DNA from: Planctomycetales bacterium
GTDB lineage: Bacteria; Planctomycetota; Planctomycetia; Isosphaerales; Isosphaeraceae
NCBI GenBank assembly: GCA_027435495.1
Contig: DAHZZC010000909.1
Location: 1 to 6,273, forward strand
Direction of reading: 5' to 3'
Length of the DNA stretch: 6,273 nucleotides
Each line of letters begins with the position of its first letter. The first letter of the stretch is position 1. The translations under genes and the position numbers were made by a program. The notes beneath the pieces are model-generated. The model worked only from the letters and a program-made list of their open reading frames with translations. It was not told the origin of the DNA and did no database searches. Shown here piece by piece: positions 1 to 6,273 of this stretch.

Positions 1-886
1 CGGAGAGCTTCTTCTCGACGAGGTCGATTTGCGAGCCGTCTTCCTTCTCGATGCCGATGATCTTGTCTTCCGGCTGGAGCCGGCCGTCCTTGTCGGCGGC
101 CATTCCCGGGACGATCTCCGTAACGACCGCGTAGCCATCCTCGGACCGGAGCTGGGCCCCGATCCCCTCAAGTTGCAGATGCAACTGCTGGTTCACCAGG
201 TCGTCGAGGTTTTTCTGGTTGAGGTAGGACGAGTGAGGATCGAAGGTCTCGGTGAGGCTGGTCAGGTAGAACTCCAGAAGGTCGCTGGAATCGACCTGGT
301 GCCAGAACCGGTTCAGGTCGTGGTATCGAATCGAGAGCTTTCGGACAGCCTCCTCGGGGGTCTGATGATCGACGACCTTCGCGACCAGGACGTCAAACTT
401 CACCTTCTTCCGTAGCCGTTCATTGGCTGAAGACTCATCGACCGGATAATCCAGCTTGTCGAAGTCGTCGCTGATCGACTCATCCGTGGTGAAATCGAAC
501 TTCTCCTTGAGGAGATCCTTCTCGGTCTTGTACCGCGCGTCGCTGCGCTGGAGGAAGCGATCGAAGACCTTGTGCGCGAAGTCGATGTTGCCCTCGCGGA
601 TCTTGTCATCGAGGGTCCTGGCCTCCTTGCGGAACTCCTCAACGTCGGCCTTAAGGAAGTGGTACTTCCTGGGGTCGAGCTTTTTGAGGAAGTTGTCGCA
701 CCACTTCACGGCGATCTCGTCATTGATCTGGGGGCGAGCCATGTGGTTGCGCTCGACCAGATCAACGACCTCCCGCGCGGTTTCCTGATCTTCGGGCTGG
801 GGCACTGGGGCCTGAGCACCGACAATGACGGCCATCAGGGCCAGGACCGAAATCAGCACCAGCGGACGGAAGGCGATCCGGGGCAT
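1..886 (-). CDS. prc: Carboxy-terminal processing protease (Prc/Tsp family, S41), N-terminal part
   Basis: Partial gene; 295 codons are visible and the reading frame is open to the left edge. Residues 1-26 form a signal peptide or membrane anchor: a short basic start (MPRIAFR), a hydrophobic core and VGAQA, a plausible signal peptidase site. Residues 35-230 are a charged, helical domain like the N-terminal domain of Tsp, ending in the family motif TFDPHSSYL (214-222). A PDZ domain starts near 236 with LEGIGAQL and continues through VVTEIVPGMAA and PEDKIIGIE. In this family the PDZ domain gates a Ser/Lys catalytic domain that cleaves periplasmic proteins from the C-terminus; that domain lies outside the window, so activity cannot be judged. 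The chosen ATG has AGGAA 9 nt upstream. An in-frame ATG at 946 (or 943) would add 20 (or 19) residues and is preceded by AGGA, but it places about 28 residues before the hydrophobic core and falls almost at the predicted transcription start. The gene is divergent from the LysM gene. The family is confident; the start is less certain. Confidence 0.9.
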   Translation of the reverse strand, partial: MPRIAFRPLVLISVLALMAVIVGAQAPVPQPEDQETAREVVDLVERNHMARPQINDEIAVKWCDNFLKKLDPRKYHFLKADVEEFRKEARTLDDKIREGNIDFAHKVFDRFLQRSDARYKTEKDLLKEKFDFTTDESISDDFDKLDYPVDESSANERLRKKVKFDVLVAKVVDHQTPEEAVRKLSIRYHDLNRFWHQVDSSDLLEFYLTSLTETFDPHSSYLNQKNLDDLVNQQLHLQLEGIGAQLRSEDGYAVVTEIVPGMAADKDGRLQPEDKIIGIEKEDGSQIDLVEKKLS

Positions 887-895
887 GGGCTTATA

Positions 896-900
896 TTCCT
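896..900 (-). promoter_or_regulatory. Ribosome binding site of the Prc/Tsp gene
   Basis: On the minus strand AGGAA precedes the ATG at 886 by 9 nt. It supports that start over the in-frame ATGs at 943 and 946, although the latter also has an AGGA (953-956) about 6 nt upstream, so the choice rests mainly on the signal-peptide shape. Confidence 0.45.
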
Positions 901-951
901 GATCTGGGAGCGACCTGCGTCGATCGAAAAGGCCCGTCTCCATCATTGCTT

Positions 952-980
952 ATCCTAACGGTCGGCCAACTTCGGGACAA
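952..980 (-). promoter_or_regulatory. Candidate housekeeping-type promoter for the Prc/Tsp gene
   Basis: Read on the minus strand, TTGTCC (980-975) and TAGGAT (957-952) are separated by exactly 17 bp. Each box matches the sigma-70 consensus at 4 of 6 positions. Transcription would begin near 945, giving a leader of about 60 nt before the ATG at 886. This is a pattern match in an otherwise GC-rich spacer; planctomycete promoters are poorly characterised, so confidence is low. Confidence 0.3.
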
Positions 981-986
981 GGTCAG

Positions 987-1020
987 GGCCAGTCGTTGGG
1001 CCGGTGCTCCGGCGCTGGCC
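987..1020. repeat. Nested inverted repeat (possible hairpin)
   Basis: Outer arms GGCCAG (987-992) and CTGGCC (1015-1020) enclose an inner hairpin of GCCGG (1000-1004), loop TGCT and CCGGC (1009-1013). No T-run follows on either strand, so it is not a typical intrinsic terminator. It lies just upstream of the candidate -35 box of the protease gene. It could be an operator or a leader structure, or arise by chance in GC-rich DNA. Confidence 0.3.
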
Positions 1021-1211
1021 GGCCTTGAGTCTTCTCCCCAGTACGAAGCTGGGACGTGTTCGGATCGGTCCTCACCGGGCTCCCTATCGATCTCTTCGGT
1101 CGAGCATGGTCGGACGGTCGAGAGAGAGCCATCCCGATCACCGGTTTCTTCGGCCATTCCGCTCCGAACCGCCAGTTGGAAACGCGAGGAAGCCGCCTTC
1201 ACCGAAATTCC

Positions 1212-1223
1212 GAGGATGTCCTC
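1212..1223. repeat. 12-bp palindrome-like site
   Basis: GAGGA and TCCTC are perfect inverted arms around a 2-bp centre. The site lies 83 bp before the LysM start codon, a position where a dimeric regulator could bind. The arms are short and no second copy was seen in the spacer, so this is a weak call. Confidence 0.18.
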
Positions 1224-1305
1224 AAGTTTCTATCGATGCCGGACGATGATCAGGGATACGACACCTTGAAGCCGCTTCCCGATTGGCACCAGGCTCGACA
1301 CCATC

Positions 1306-1866
1306 ATGACTCGACAGGCATTCCCCAGCATCCTGCTTAGCGTTGCGATTGTCTGTTTCTTTGCCGTGGCGCTCTATCGACATGATCCCGAGCCGCCGAC
1401 GGCCGGCAAGGCGACGGACAGTCCCGAGGCAAAGACGAAGTCCGATCCCGTTGCGGTTCGAGCGATCGGGCTCAGGGATCGACGCCCGATGGAACCGACG
1501 CTGGCCCCCGTTCCGGCTCGGCTGGATTCGGCGGCAAGAATTCTGCCGGCTGGATCGCGGTCCGAACCTCGGAAGGTCGTCTCGGCGGTTGGCCGGGGTG
1601 CCGAGCGGATTCCGGGCGTGGACCGGTCATTGAAACCTCGCGAGCAGCCTGCGATGGAGCCCCGACCCTCGACCGTGAAGGCAGGGCGTCCGGCCCTCAC
1701 GGTCGCTCGCGCCGGTGAGACGATCGCCGATGTCGCCCGACGAGTCTATGGCCGGGAAGTCGGCACCGAGGTTCTCTTGCAGGCCAATCGCGAGGTCGTC
1801 CGCGATCCCGAGAGAGCGATCCCGGCGGGGACCGTGCTCAGGACTCCAGCCCCTCCCTCGCGATGA
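1306..1866 (+). CDS. Membrane-anchored LysM domain protein
   Basis: 186 residues. Residues 8-24 form one hydrophobic segment (ILLSVAIVCFFAVALY) after a short basic start, so the protein is probably an inner-membrane anchor or has an uncleaved signal sequence. Residues 27-128 are a low-complexity linker rich in Pro, Arg, Ala and Ser, likely disordered. Residues 131-180 match a LysM module: LTVARAGETIADVARRVYG, then LLQANREVV and IPAGTVLRTP, giving the usual GETI..IA...YG / L..AN / PAGT.L order. LysM modules bind N-acetylglucosamine-containing glycans such as peptidoglycan, so the protein probably links membrane and wall; no enzymatic domain is present. The start is the first possible one: an in-frame stop lies at 1267-1269 with no ATG, GTG or TTG between. 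The ribosome binding site is weak (an AGG about 12 nt upstream). It is divergent from the protease gene and convergent with the YchF-like gene. The specific role is unknown. Confidence 0.82.
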   Translation: MTRQAFPSILLSVAIVCFFAVALYRHDPEPPTAGKATDSPEAKTKSDPVAVRAIGLRDRRPMEPTLAPVPARLDSAARILPAGSRSEPRKVVSAVGRGAERIPGVDRSLKPREQPAMEPRPSTVKAGRPALTVARAGETIADVARRVYGREVGTEVLLQANREVVRDPERAIPAGTVLRTPAPPSR

Positions 1867-1900
1867 GACAACGATCCCGCGGAAGGGCCGGATTTTCTGG

Positions 1901-2923
1901 TTAGAGGGCGCTGCGGAAGTAAATCACGTCGCCATCCTTGACGATGTAATCCTTCCCTTCGAGCCGTTGCAGGTGCCGGGCCTTGGCCTCCTTGAGCGAT
2001 CCGGCCTGTCGAAGTTCCTCGAACGCCGTGACTTCAGCGCGGATGAAGCCCCGGGCGAGGTCGGTGTGGATTTTCCCGGCCGCCTCGACGGCGTTCGATC
2101 CTCGTTCGAGGTTCCAGCCGCGCACCTCGGGCTCGCCCGCCGTGAAATACGTGATGATCCCCACGGCATCGTAGGCGGCCCGGATGATCCGATCGCGGCC
2201 GAGGTCGGTGATCCCCAGGTCGGCCATGAATCCAGCCCGTTCCTCGGCATCGAGTTGTGAGAGCTCGAGCTCGAGCTTGGCGTCGATCGAGAGGGCCTCC
2301 GATGCCAGGGCACGCAGGGCGTCCGGGAGGCCGGCATCCTGGGGACCGTTCAGGACGATGACCTGTGGCTTGTCGGTCAGCATGCCGAACGATCGGATCG
2401 GCTTTTTCTCCTCGTCGCTCAGTCCCATCGAGGCGACCGTCTGCCCCTGCTCGAGTGTCGCCTGGATCGATTTCACCAGCTCCAGCTCCTTGAGCTGTAC
2501 TTCGCGATCGGGGCGAGCCTTCTTGACGCTGGCCTCCAGCCGCTCGACGCGATTGGTGACCACGCCGAGGTCGGCAAAGTGCATTTCCTCCCGGAAGCTG
2601 GTCAGCTCGGCGACGGGATCGCCTCCGGCGAATCCGGCCAGGACGATCAGCAGGGCATCCCCCTCGCGGATCAGGGCCAGACGCTGGGGATTATCGGCAT
2701 GGGAGCCGGCCAGTAGCCCGGGCGTGTCGAGGAACTCGACAGTCGCTGGGGTGATTTTCTTCGGCTGGTGAAGTTCGGCCAGGAAATTCAGTCGAGGGTC
2801 CGTGAGCGTTGCGACCCCAACCTGCCCCGAATGGATCTTGCCCGGGTCCGGCCGCGCCCCGGTCAGGAGCTCGAACAGCGTGCTCTTGCCGCTCCCGGCG
2901 AACCCGACGATTCCGACTTGCAT
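1901..2923 (-). CDS. YchF/OLA1-like P-loop NTPase with C-terminal TGS-type (DUF933) domain
   Basis: 340 residues, near the roughly 360 usual for YchF. A P-loop, GFAGSGKST, is at 7-15 and the G3 motif DTPGL is at 66-70. Residues 103-165 are charged and helical, matching the helical insertion of YchF. LTDKPQVIVLN (182-192) corresponds to the strand before the G4 site. The C-terminal part is very well conserved: ITYFTAGEPEVRGW (257-270), then AAGKIHTDLARGFIRAEV and EGKDYIVKDGDVIYF, the YchF TGS-like domain. YchF proteins are cytosolic, ribosome-associated NTPases that often prefer ATP. Here the canonical NxxE specificity motif reads NGPQ (192-195), and the usual GLGN segment after G3 is replaced, so this may be a paralogue rather than the orthologue; no symbol is given. 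The ATG at 2923 is preferred because GGGAG lies 5 nt upstream; an in-frame TTG at 2941 would add six residues and precede that site. It lies 98 bp downstream of the transglutaminase gene on the same strand. Confidence 0.88.
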   Translation of the reverse strand: MQVGIVGFAGSGKSTLFELLTGARPDPGKIHSGQVGVATLTDPRLNFLAELHQPKKITPATVEFLDTPGLLAGSHADNPQRLALIREGDALLIVLAGFAGGDPVAELTSFREEMHFADLGVVTNRVERLEASVKKARPDREVQLKELELVKSIQATLEQGQTVASMGLSDEEKKPIRSFGMLTDKPQVIVLNGPQDAGLPDALRALASEALSIDAKLELELSQLDAEERAGFMADLGITDLGRDRIIRAAYDAVGIITYFTAGEPEVRGWNLERGSNAVEAAGKIHTDLARGFIRAEVTAFEELRQAGSLKEAKARHLQRLEGKDYIVKDGDVIYFRSAL

Positions 2924-3021
2924 TGCGTCTCCCGTGCTCAAGGGTCCTGGATTCGACGTCCGTCCTTCGAGTCGCTTTTCGATCCCGGATCAGTTCCGGT
3001 TCCATGTGGCCCAGCCGAGGA
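2924..3021 (-). other. Spacer between the transglutaminase and YchF-like genes
   Basis: 98 bp on the operon strand. It contains the YchF-like ribosome binding site and a short inverted repeat (CCGGA at 2985-2989 and TCCGG at 2995-2999, 5-nt loop). No T-run follows the repeat, so it is not a convincing terminator, and no good promoter boxes were found. Whether the YchF-like gene is read from the transglutaminase operon or from its own promoter cannot be told. Confidence 0.4.
2929..2933 (-). promoter_or_regulatory. Ribosome binding site of the YchF-like gene
   Basis: GGGAG on the minus strand, 5 nt before the ATG at 2923. It decides the start: the longer frame from TTG at 2941 would place this site inside the coding sequence, and the protein from 2923 begins directly with the P-loop strand (MQVGIVGF), as YchF proteins do. 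Confidence 0.65.
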
Positions 3022-5283
3022 TTATCCGTCCCCGGCAAGGCTGGCCTCCAGCGCATCGAGGCGGGCATCCAGTTCTCGGAGTGAAGCCGGGTCGAGCTCC
3101 AGGTGCCCGAACCGGACCCGATAAAAGGCCTCGACGACCTGTTGCGGGACGTCGACGACCGACGGCCCGGATTGGTCTCGGTTCGAGAGCATCCTTGATG
3201 CCCTCACGGCAAACTCGGCCTGGGTTTCGGCCGGGGTCCGGTCGAGTTCCAACCGAGCGAGAAGTTGTGAGAGGCGGCGATAGAAGAGGATTCCCGCGGT
3301 CAGCGAGGCCTCGTCCTCTTGCGGCCCTCGGAGCCAGATCAAGAGCCGCCGGCTCATCCAGATCGACATTTGCACCAGCGCCGCCAGGATCACCAGCACC
3401 AGAAAGGTCACCACAAAGCCGCGGATGCTGATGAATGATCCCACGTCCTGGAAGGTGAACAGGAAGCCCAGTCCCTTCCTGGCCAGCCGCCAGAGCTGCA
3501 CATACTTCTCCCGCATCCACTGGAGCATCTGCTTCATGGGCGTGTAGAGGAGGCGGTTCTGGCGTTCTCCGTCGTAGCCGACGATGTAGAAGACCCAGAC
3601 GTGTCGGATGGTATCGGTGAAGGGGCGGAAGGTCCCCGCAATCCCGCCGACCTGGGCCACGGACTGATCGCGCTCAAGTCCGGGGGTCGGATCCAGCGTG
3701 ATCCAGTAGGGTTGACCTTCCCGGTCCCGCCCCAGGTACGCCTCGACCCAGCTATGAGCGTGTTTCTGGCGGACGTTCATGGTCTGGGTCAGGTTGTTCC
3801 AGTCTCCCCCCTTGAAGCCGTTAACGAGCCGGGTTGGGATGTCGATGGAGCGGAGCAGGAGGGCCAGAGCGCTCGCGTAATACTCACAGTGACCTTCCTT
3901 CCGATTCACCAGGAAATCCAGGACGGGGTCCAGGTTGGGGTCCACGCGGTCCATGCGAAGCGTGTAGGTGAAGATCCCCGAATCGCGAAGGTAGGACTCG
4001 AGCGCTCGGGCGCGTTTCTTGATACCGTCCGGGCCCTCGGATGGAATCCGGGCCACGACCGACTCGGCGATCGGTCGGAGGCGTTCGCGGAGCGACGGTG
4101 AGATCGCGGTCAAGTACTCGTTATGGACGGTGTCGGGCGGATTCTCGCCAATCTGGATGCCGTCGGGGTTGGGATCAGAGAGGACGATGTAGTCGTACGA
4201 GCCCACCCGTTGATCGGGGCGCTGGAGCGTCCCGTCCATCGGATTGAGATAAGGAGGGAGTCGCGAGATCGAGTGGATTCCGGCGTCGGTCGATCGGATC
4301 GGGCGGATCGCGAAGAGTGTGGTCGAGTCATTGGCCTCGAGCTTGATCTTCTGGCGAATCACGTTGGGCGGCAAAGGTCGGACGGGGAACCCGACGTACA
4401 TTTGCGAGCTGCGGCGGCTCTGGCGACGCCATCGGCCCCGCTCATACCGAATCATCGTCACGCCGCGCCAGAGCGGTTCGTCGACGGGTTGAATCGTCTT
4501 GCCGTCCCGGTCTGTGAACTCGACGGTCATCACGACGGAATCGTTCTCGAGGATCTCTCCAAACTGGCCGAGGGTCACTTCCTCATCGAAGCCGGTGAGG
4601 TGCTGTGCCATCTGGTTGCCGGGCTGCGATCGGGTCGCGCCGGCCTGGCGGGGGAGTGTCAGGAAAATCAGGCCGCCGAGGGCCAGGGTTGAGGCGAGCA
4701 CCCGGGTTGTGGAGAGGACGTAGGGGACATCGATCAGGCCGTTATAGGGGTCGACCGCCTGGGCCTGGAGGATCGGGGAGGGTACCACGGCCGAGAGGTC
4801 GCGGAACCGCTGCGCCTCGCGCTGGAGGAAAAACTGTCCGAGTACCCAGATCGCGAGCATTGCCCAGAGAAAGAGCCAGATCCCAACCCGATCTCCCTGG
4901 CTGACCACCGAGCCGATCAGGACCTCGATGAGGCCGATGAGGAAGAGGAACCAGTCGTAAGTCGTCGTTTTGGCGAGGGCGTAGATGATCAACTGCAGAT
5001 AGACCAGCCAGTGTCCGAGCGCCCGGACGAGCTGGCTCTCGTCGAGTTGAGACTCGTAATAGAGCAAAAGGAGAGTGAGCAGTGCCAGCACATTGGCGAT
5101 CGGCCGAGGAAGGGCAAGGCTGGGCCGTCGGTCGACCGTGAACAGGGCGGCCAGCCCGGCAATGCCGACGAAGGCGGGGAAGAGCTGGAAAATTCGAGTC
5201 TCGCCGATGTCGCCGCTGAGGGCGTTCGTCGAGACGGTCAGCATCAGGTACAGGCTGGCCCGATAGATGAAGTAGCTATTCAC
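3022..5283 (-). CDS. TgpA-like membrane transglutaminase (TgpA_N / transglutaminase core / DUF4129)
   Basis: 753 residues. The first 212 contain about seven hydrophobic segments (roughly 4-22, 33-50, 60-76, 88-104, 109-128, 133-152, 188-211), the TgpA N-terminal membrane domain. Residues 213-615 are the predicted extracytoplasmic part. Within it the transglutaminase core carries Cys466 in EGHCEYYASA, His510 in KHAHSWVEAY and Asp531 in ITLDPTPG, a complete Cys-His-Asp triad in the right order. One more membrane helix lies at about 620-642, followed by a cytoplasmic tail (655-753) like DUF4129, with TPAETQAEFA and the motif around AFYRVRFG. The substrate is unknown; TgpA of Pseudomonas aeruginosa is a membrane protein with a periplasmic transglutaminase domain. 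The start is a GTG overlapping the DUF58 stop (GTGA), with GGGAG 7 nt upstream. The frame stays open a further 229 codons upstream, but that part overlaps DUF58 and resembles no protein. The gene lies in a MoxR/DUF58-type operon. Confidence 0.93.
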   Translation of the reverse strand: MNSYFIYRASLYLMLTVSTNALSGDIGETRIFQLFPAFVGIAGLAALFTVDRRPSLALPRPIANVLALLTLLLLYYESQLDESQLVRALGHWLVYLQLIIYALAKTTTYDWFLFLIGLIEVLIGSVVSQGDRVGIWLFLWAMLAIWVLGQFFLQREAQRFRDLSAVVPSPILQAQAVDPYNGLIDVPYVLSTTRVLASTLALGGLIFLTLPRQAGATRSQPGNQMAQHLTGFDEEVTLGQFGEILENDSVVMTVEFTDRDGKTIQPVDEPLWRGVTMIRYERGRWRRQSRRSSQMYVGFPVRPLPPNVIRQKIKLEANDSTTLFAIRPIRSTDAGIHSISRLPPYLNPMDGTLQRPDQRVGSYDYIVLSDPNPDGIQIGENPPDTVHNEYLTAISPSLRERLRPIAESVVARIPSEGPDGIKKRARALESYLRDSGIFTYTLRMDRVDPNLDPVLDFLVNRKEGHCEYYASALALLLRSIDIPTRLVNGFKGGDWNNLTQTMNVRQKHAHSWVEAYLGRDREGQPYWITLDPTPGLERDQSVAQVGGIAGTFRPFTDTIRHVWVFYIVGYDGERQNRLLYTPMKQMLQWMREKYVQLWRLARKGLGFLFTFQDVGSFISIRGFVVTFLVLVILAALVQMSIWMSRRLLIWLRGPQEDEASLTAGILFYRRLSQLLARLELDRTPAETQAEFAVRASRMLSNRDQSGPSVVDVPQQVVEAFYRVRFGHLELDPASLRELDARLDALEASLAGDG

Positions 5284-6273
5284 GGCCGTTCTCCCGCTTC
5301 GGCGTCGTTGAGTTGCGGGACGGGAGTCCGGGAGCTTTCTTCCCTGGAGTCGTCGGATGCCTCGCCCTGCCGTCGGGCCGCGGAGGCGCCCCTCGCCAGC
5401 CCGGCGGCGACGGGTCGTTGTTGGGTCAGGTTCCGAGCGGCCTGGTCGTCGTGCTGGAAGAGGGGAATGAGGTCTCCCTGGGTCGCGTTCAGCAGAGAGA
5501 TCCGCCCGGCGATCCCGCGTGCCGCGGTTCCCGCGAGTCGCTTCGATCGTTCGGCCTCCTCGGCCAGATTGAGCGGTCGCGTCGAGATCACGATGACAAG
5601 CGCCTCGCGGAGGATGGCGGGCGGGAGGATGTCGAGTAGCTCGGCCAGGCCGCCTTCGCTCGTTGAGCGGAGGATCGCCAGTTGTTCGAGCAACTCGTGA
5701 AGCAGCTTCACGGATGCTGGACCGTGCCGGACACCGGGCGCCGGGCCCGTCCAACCCAGCAATAATCGGCGCCCCTGGTGACGACAGGTCTCGAGGCAGA
5801 CGGTGGCCGCGAAGGAAATGGCCTGCTCGACGGCCTCGCGCTGCTCGTTGGTCGCCTTGGTCCTCGGCAGCCAGGGATCGACGAGAATCGCAAGATCCTG
5901 CTCGTTCTGCTGCTCGAACTCCTTGACCATCAGTTCGCCTCGGCGCGCTGAGGTCCGCCAGTGAATCCATCGCGGGCTATCGCCCGACCGGTAGTCGCGC
6001 AGGCCGTGATACTCGATCTGCTGCGCCGACCGGTCGTGCCGCTGTCCGCGACGGTTTTCGCTGGCCTGCCGCTGAAGCAGCATCCACCGCCGGCTCAACT
6101 GACCGATCCGGGGATAAACGATCAGTTCATCGACGAGTGGGACGGTCACCCGATGCTCGACGATCCCGAACGGCGACCGGGTGCCGATATCGAGGTCGCG
6201 GAAACGATACCGGCCCCGCCTTGGGCTCGGGCATTGCCACTGCTGTCTCACTCGCTCCAGCCCGGGCACTCTG
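5280..6273 (-). CDS. DUF58 domain protein, C-terminal part
   Basis: Partial gene, 330 codons visible; the frame is open to the right edge. The GTG at 6269-6267 could be read as a start but is probably internal, because the sequence begins inside the conserved region before the core (PRRGRYRF, then RSPFGI at about visible residues 16-36) and the N-terminal membrane helices usual in this family are missing. The DUF58 signature is at about 86-118: EYHGLRDYRSGDSPRWIHW followed by ARRGELMVKEFE. A von Willebrand A-like fold follows; the strand LAILVDPWLP carries DPWLP where a metal site would read DxSxS. The last 45 residues are a charged, low-complexity tail. DUF58 proteins are found with MoxR AAA+ ATPases and membrane transglutaminases; their biochemical role is not settled. 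The stop overlaps the GTG of the transglutaminase gene by 4 bp, so the two are co-translated. A MoxR gene is expected just upstream, outside the window. Confidence 0.92.
   Translation of the reverse strand, partial: RVPGLERVRQQWQCPSPRRGRYRFRDLDIGTRSPFGIVEHRVTVPLVDELIVYPRIGQLSRRWMLLQRQASENRRGQRHDRSAQQIEYHGLRDYRSGDSPRWIHWRTSARRGELMVKEFEQQNEQDLAILVDPWLPRTKATNEQREAVEQAISFAATVCLETCRHQGRRLLLGWTGPAPGVRHGPASVKLLHELLEQLAILRSTSEGGLAELLDILPPAILREALVIVISTRPLNLAEEAERSKRLAGTAARGIAGRISLLNATQGDLIPLFQHDDQAARNLTQQRPVAAGLARGASAARRQGEASDDSREESSRTPVPQLNDAEAGERP
5291..5295 (-). promoter_or_regulatory. Ribosome binding site of the transglutaminase gene
   Basis: GGGAG on the minus strand, 7 nt before the GTG at 5283 and inside the end of the DUF58 gene. 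Together with the GTGA stop/start overlap it shows translational coupling and fixes the start, ruling out the much longer open frame that reaches 5970. Confidence 0.65.

Larger units (their letters stand above)
887..1305. other. Divergent intergenic region between the protease and LysM genes
   Basis: 419 bp with no convincing gene. Several open frames cross it on both strands, but their translations are rich in Arg, Ser and Pro, show no recognisable domain, and overlap each other or the real gene starts. It holds the candidate protease promoter, a nested inverted repeat (987-1020) and a small palindrome (1212-1223). No clear promoter for the LysM gene was found. Its size exceeds what two back-to-back promoters need, so it could hold regulatory sites or a small RNA, but nothing in the sequence proves this. 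Confidence 0.6.

Noticed and set aside
29..958. Plus-strand open frames opposite the protease gene.
   Set aside because: They are antisense to a gene with a clear signal peptide, Tsp motif and PDZ domain; their translations match no known protein style and result from GC-rich codon bias.
1284..1298. TGGCAC followed by TCGA, resembling a sigma-54 promoter before the LysM gene.
   Set aside because: The essential GC of the -12 element is missing (TCGA instead of TTGC), and the site lies only 8 bp from the start codon.
946..1340. Three overlapping plus-strand open frames of 81-107 codons in the divergent spacer.
   Set aside because: They differ in frame and overlap one another, lack convincing ribosome binding sites, and their Arg/Ser/Pro-rich translations carry no recognisable domain. 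One runs into the LysM start.
2261..2280. A short tandem repeat of GAGCTC.
   Set aside because: It encodes alternating Leu and Glu within the YchF-like protein and is too short to suggest a functional DNA repeat.
2184..2771. A 195-codon plus-strand frame antisense to the YchF-like gene.
   Set aside because: It is Ser/Arg-rich, antisense to a well-conserved protein and has no domain signature.
2985..2999. Inverted repeat CCGGA/TCCGG between the transglutaminase and YchF-like genes, considered as a terminator.
   Set aside because: The stem is only 5 bp and no T-run follows on the minus strand.
5284..5970. A 229-codon upstream extension of the transglutaminase frame, giving one open frame of 982 codons.
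   Set aside because: It overlaps the well-supported DUF58 gene in another frame, its translation is rich in Arg, Ala and Gly with no domain or membrane segment, and the GTG at 5283 has a ribosome binding site and stop overlap.

Overview
The window is high-GC bacterial DNA, dense with genes on both strands. The gene content (a MoxR-type DUF58/transglutaminase operon, a Tsp-like processing protease with a long N-terminal domain, a membrane-anchored LysM protein and a divergent YchF-like NTPase) and the codon use suggest a planctomycete, possibly of the Isosphaeraceae. That placement is an inference from style and was not tested. No rRNA, tRNA, CRISPR array, insertion sequence or phage gene was seen.

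Layout from left to right. Positions 1-886 (minus) hold the N-terminal 295 codons of a carboxy-terminal processing protease (Prc/Tsp); the gene runs off the left edge before its catalytic domain. A 419-bp divergent intergenic region (887-1305) follows, with a plausible minus-strand promoter and two small inverted repeats. Positions 1306-1866 (plus) hold a small membrane-anchored LysM protein. Only 34 bp separate its stop from that of a convergent YchF/OLA1-like P-loop NTPase at 1901-2923 (minus). Upstream of that on the same strand lie a TgpA-like membrane transglutaminase (3022-5283) and, overlapping its start by 4 bp, the C-terminal part of a DUF58 protein (5280-6273), which runs off the right edge.

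The DUF58 and transglutaminase genes are translationally coupled (GTGA overlap) and look like the distal part of a MoxR-DUF58-transglutaminase operon; a MoxR AAA+ ATPase gene would be expected just beyond the right edge. The YchF-like gene is 98 bp downstream on the same strand and may be read through or have its own promoter. The theme is mostly the cell envelope: a secreted protease, a peptidoglycan-binding anchor and a membrane transglutaminase with its DUF58 partner. The YchF-like protein is the cytosolic exception. The main point of interest is its poorly conserved nucleotide-binding signature beside a very well conserved C-terminal TGS-type domain. No clearly new system was identified.
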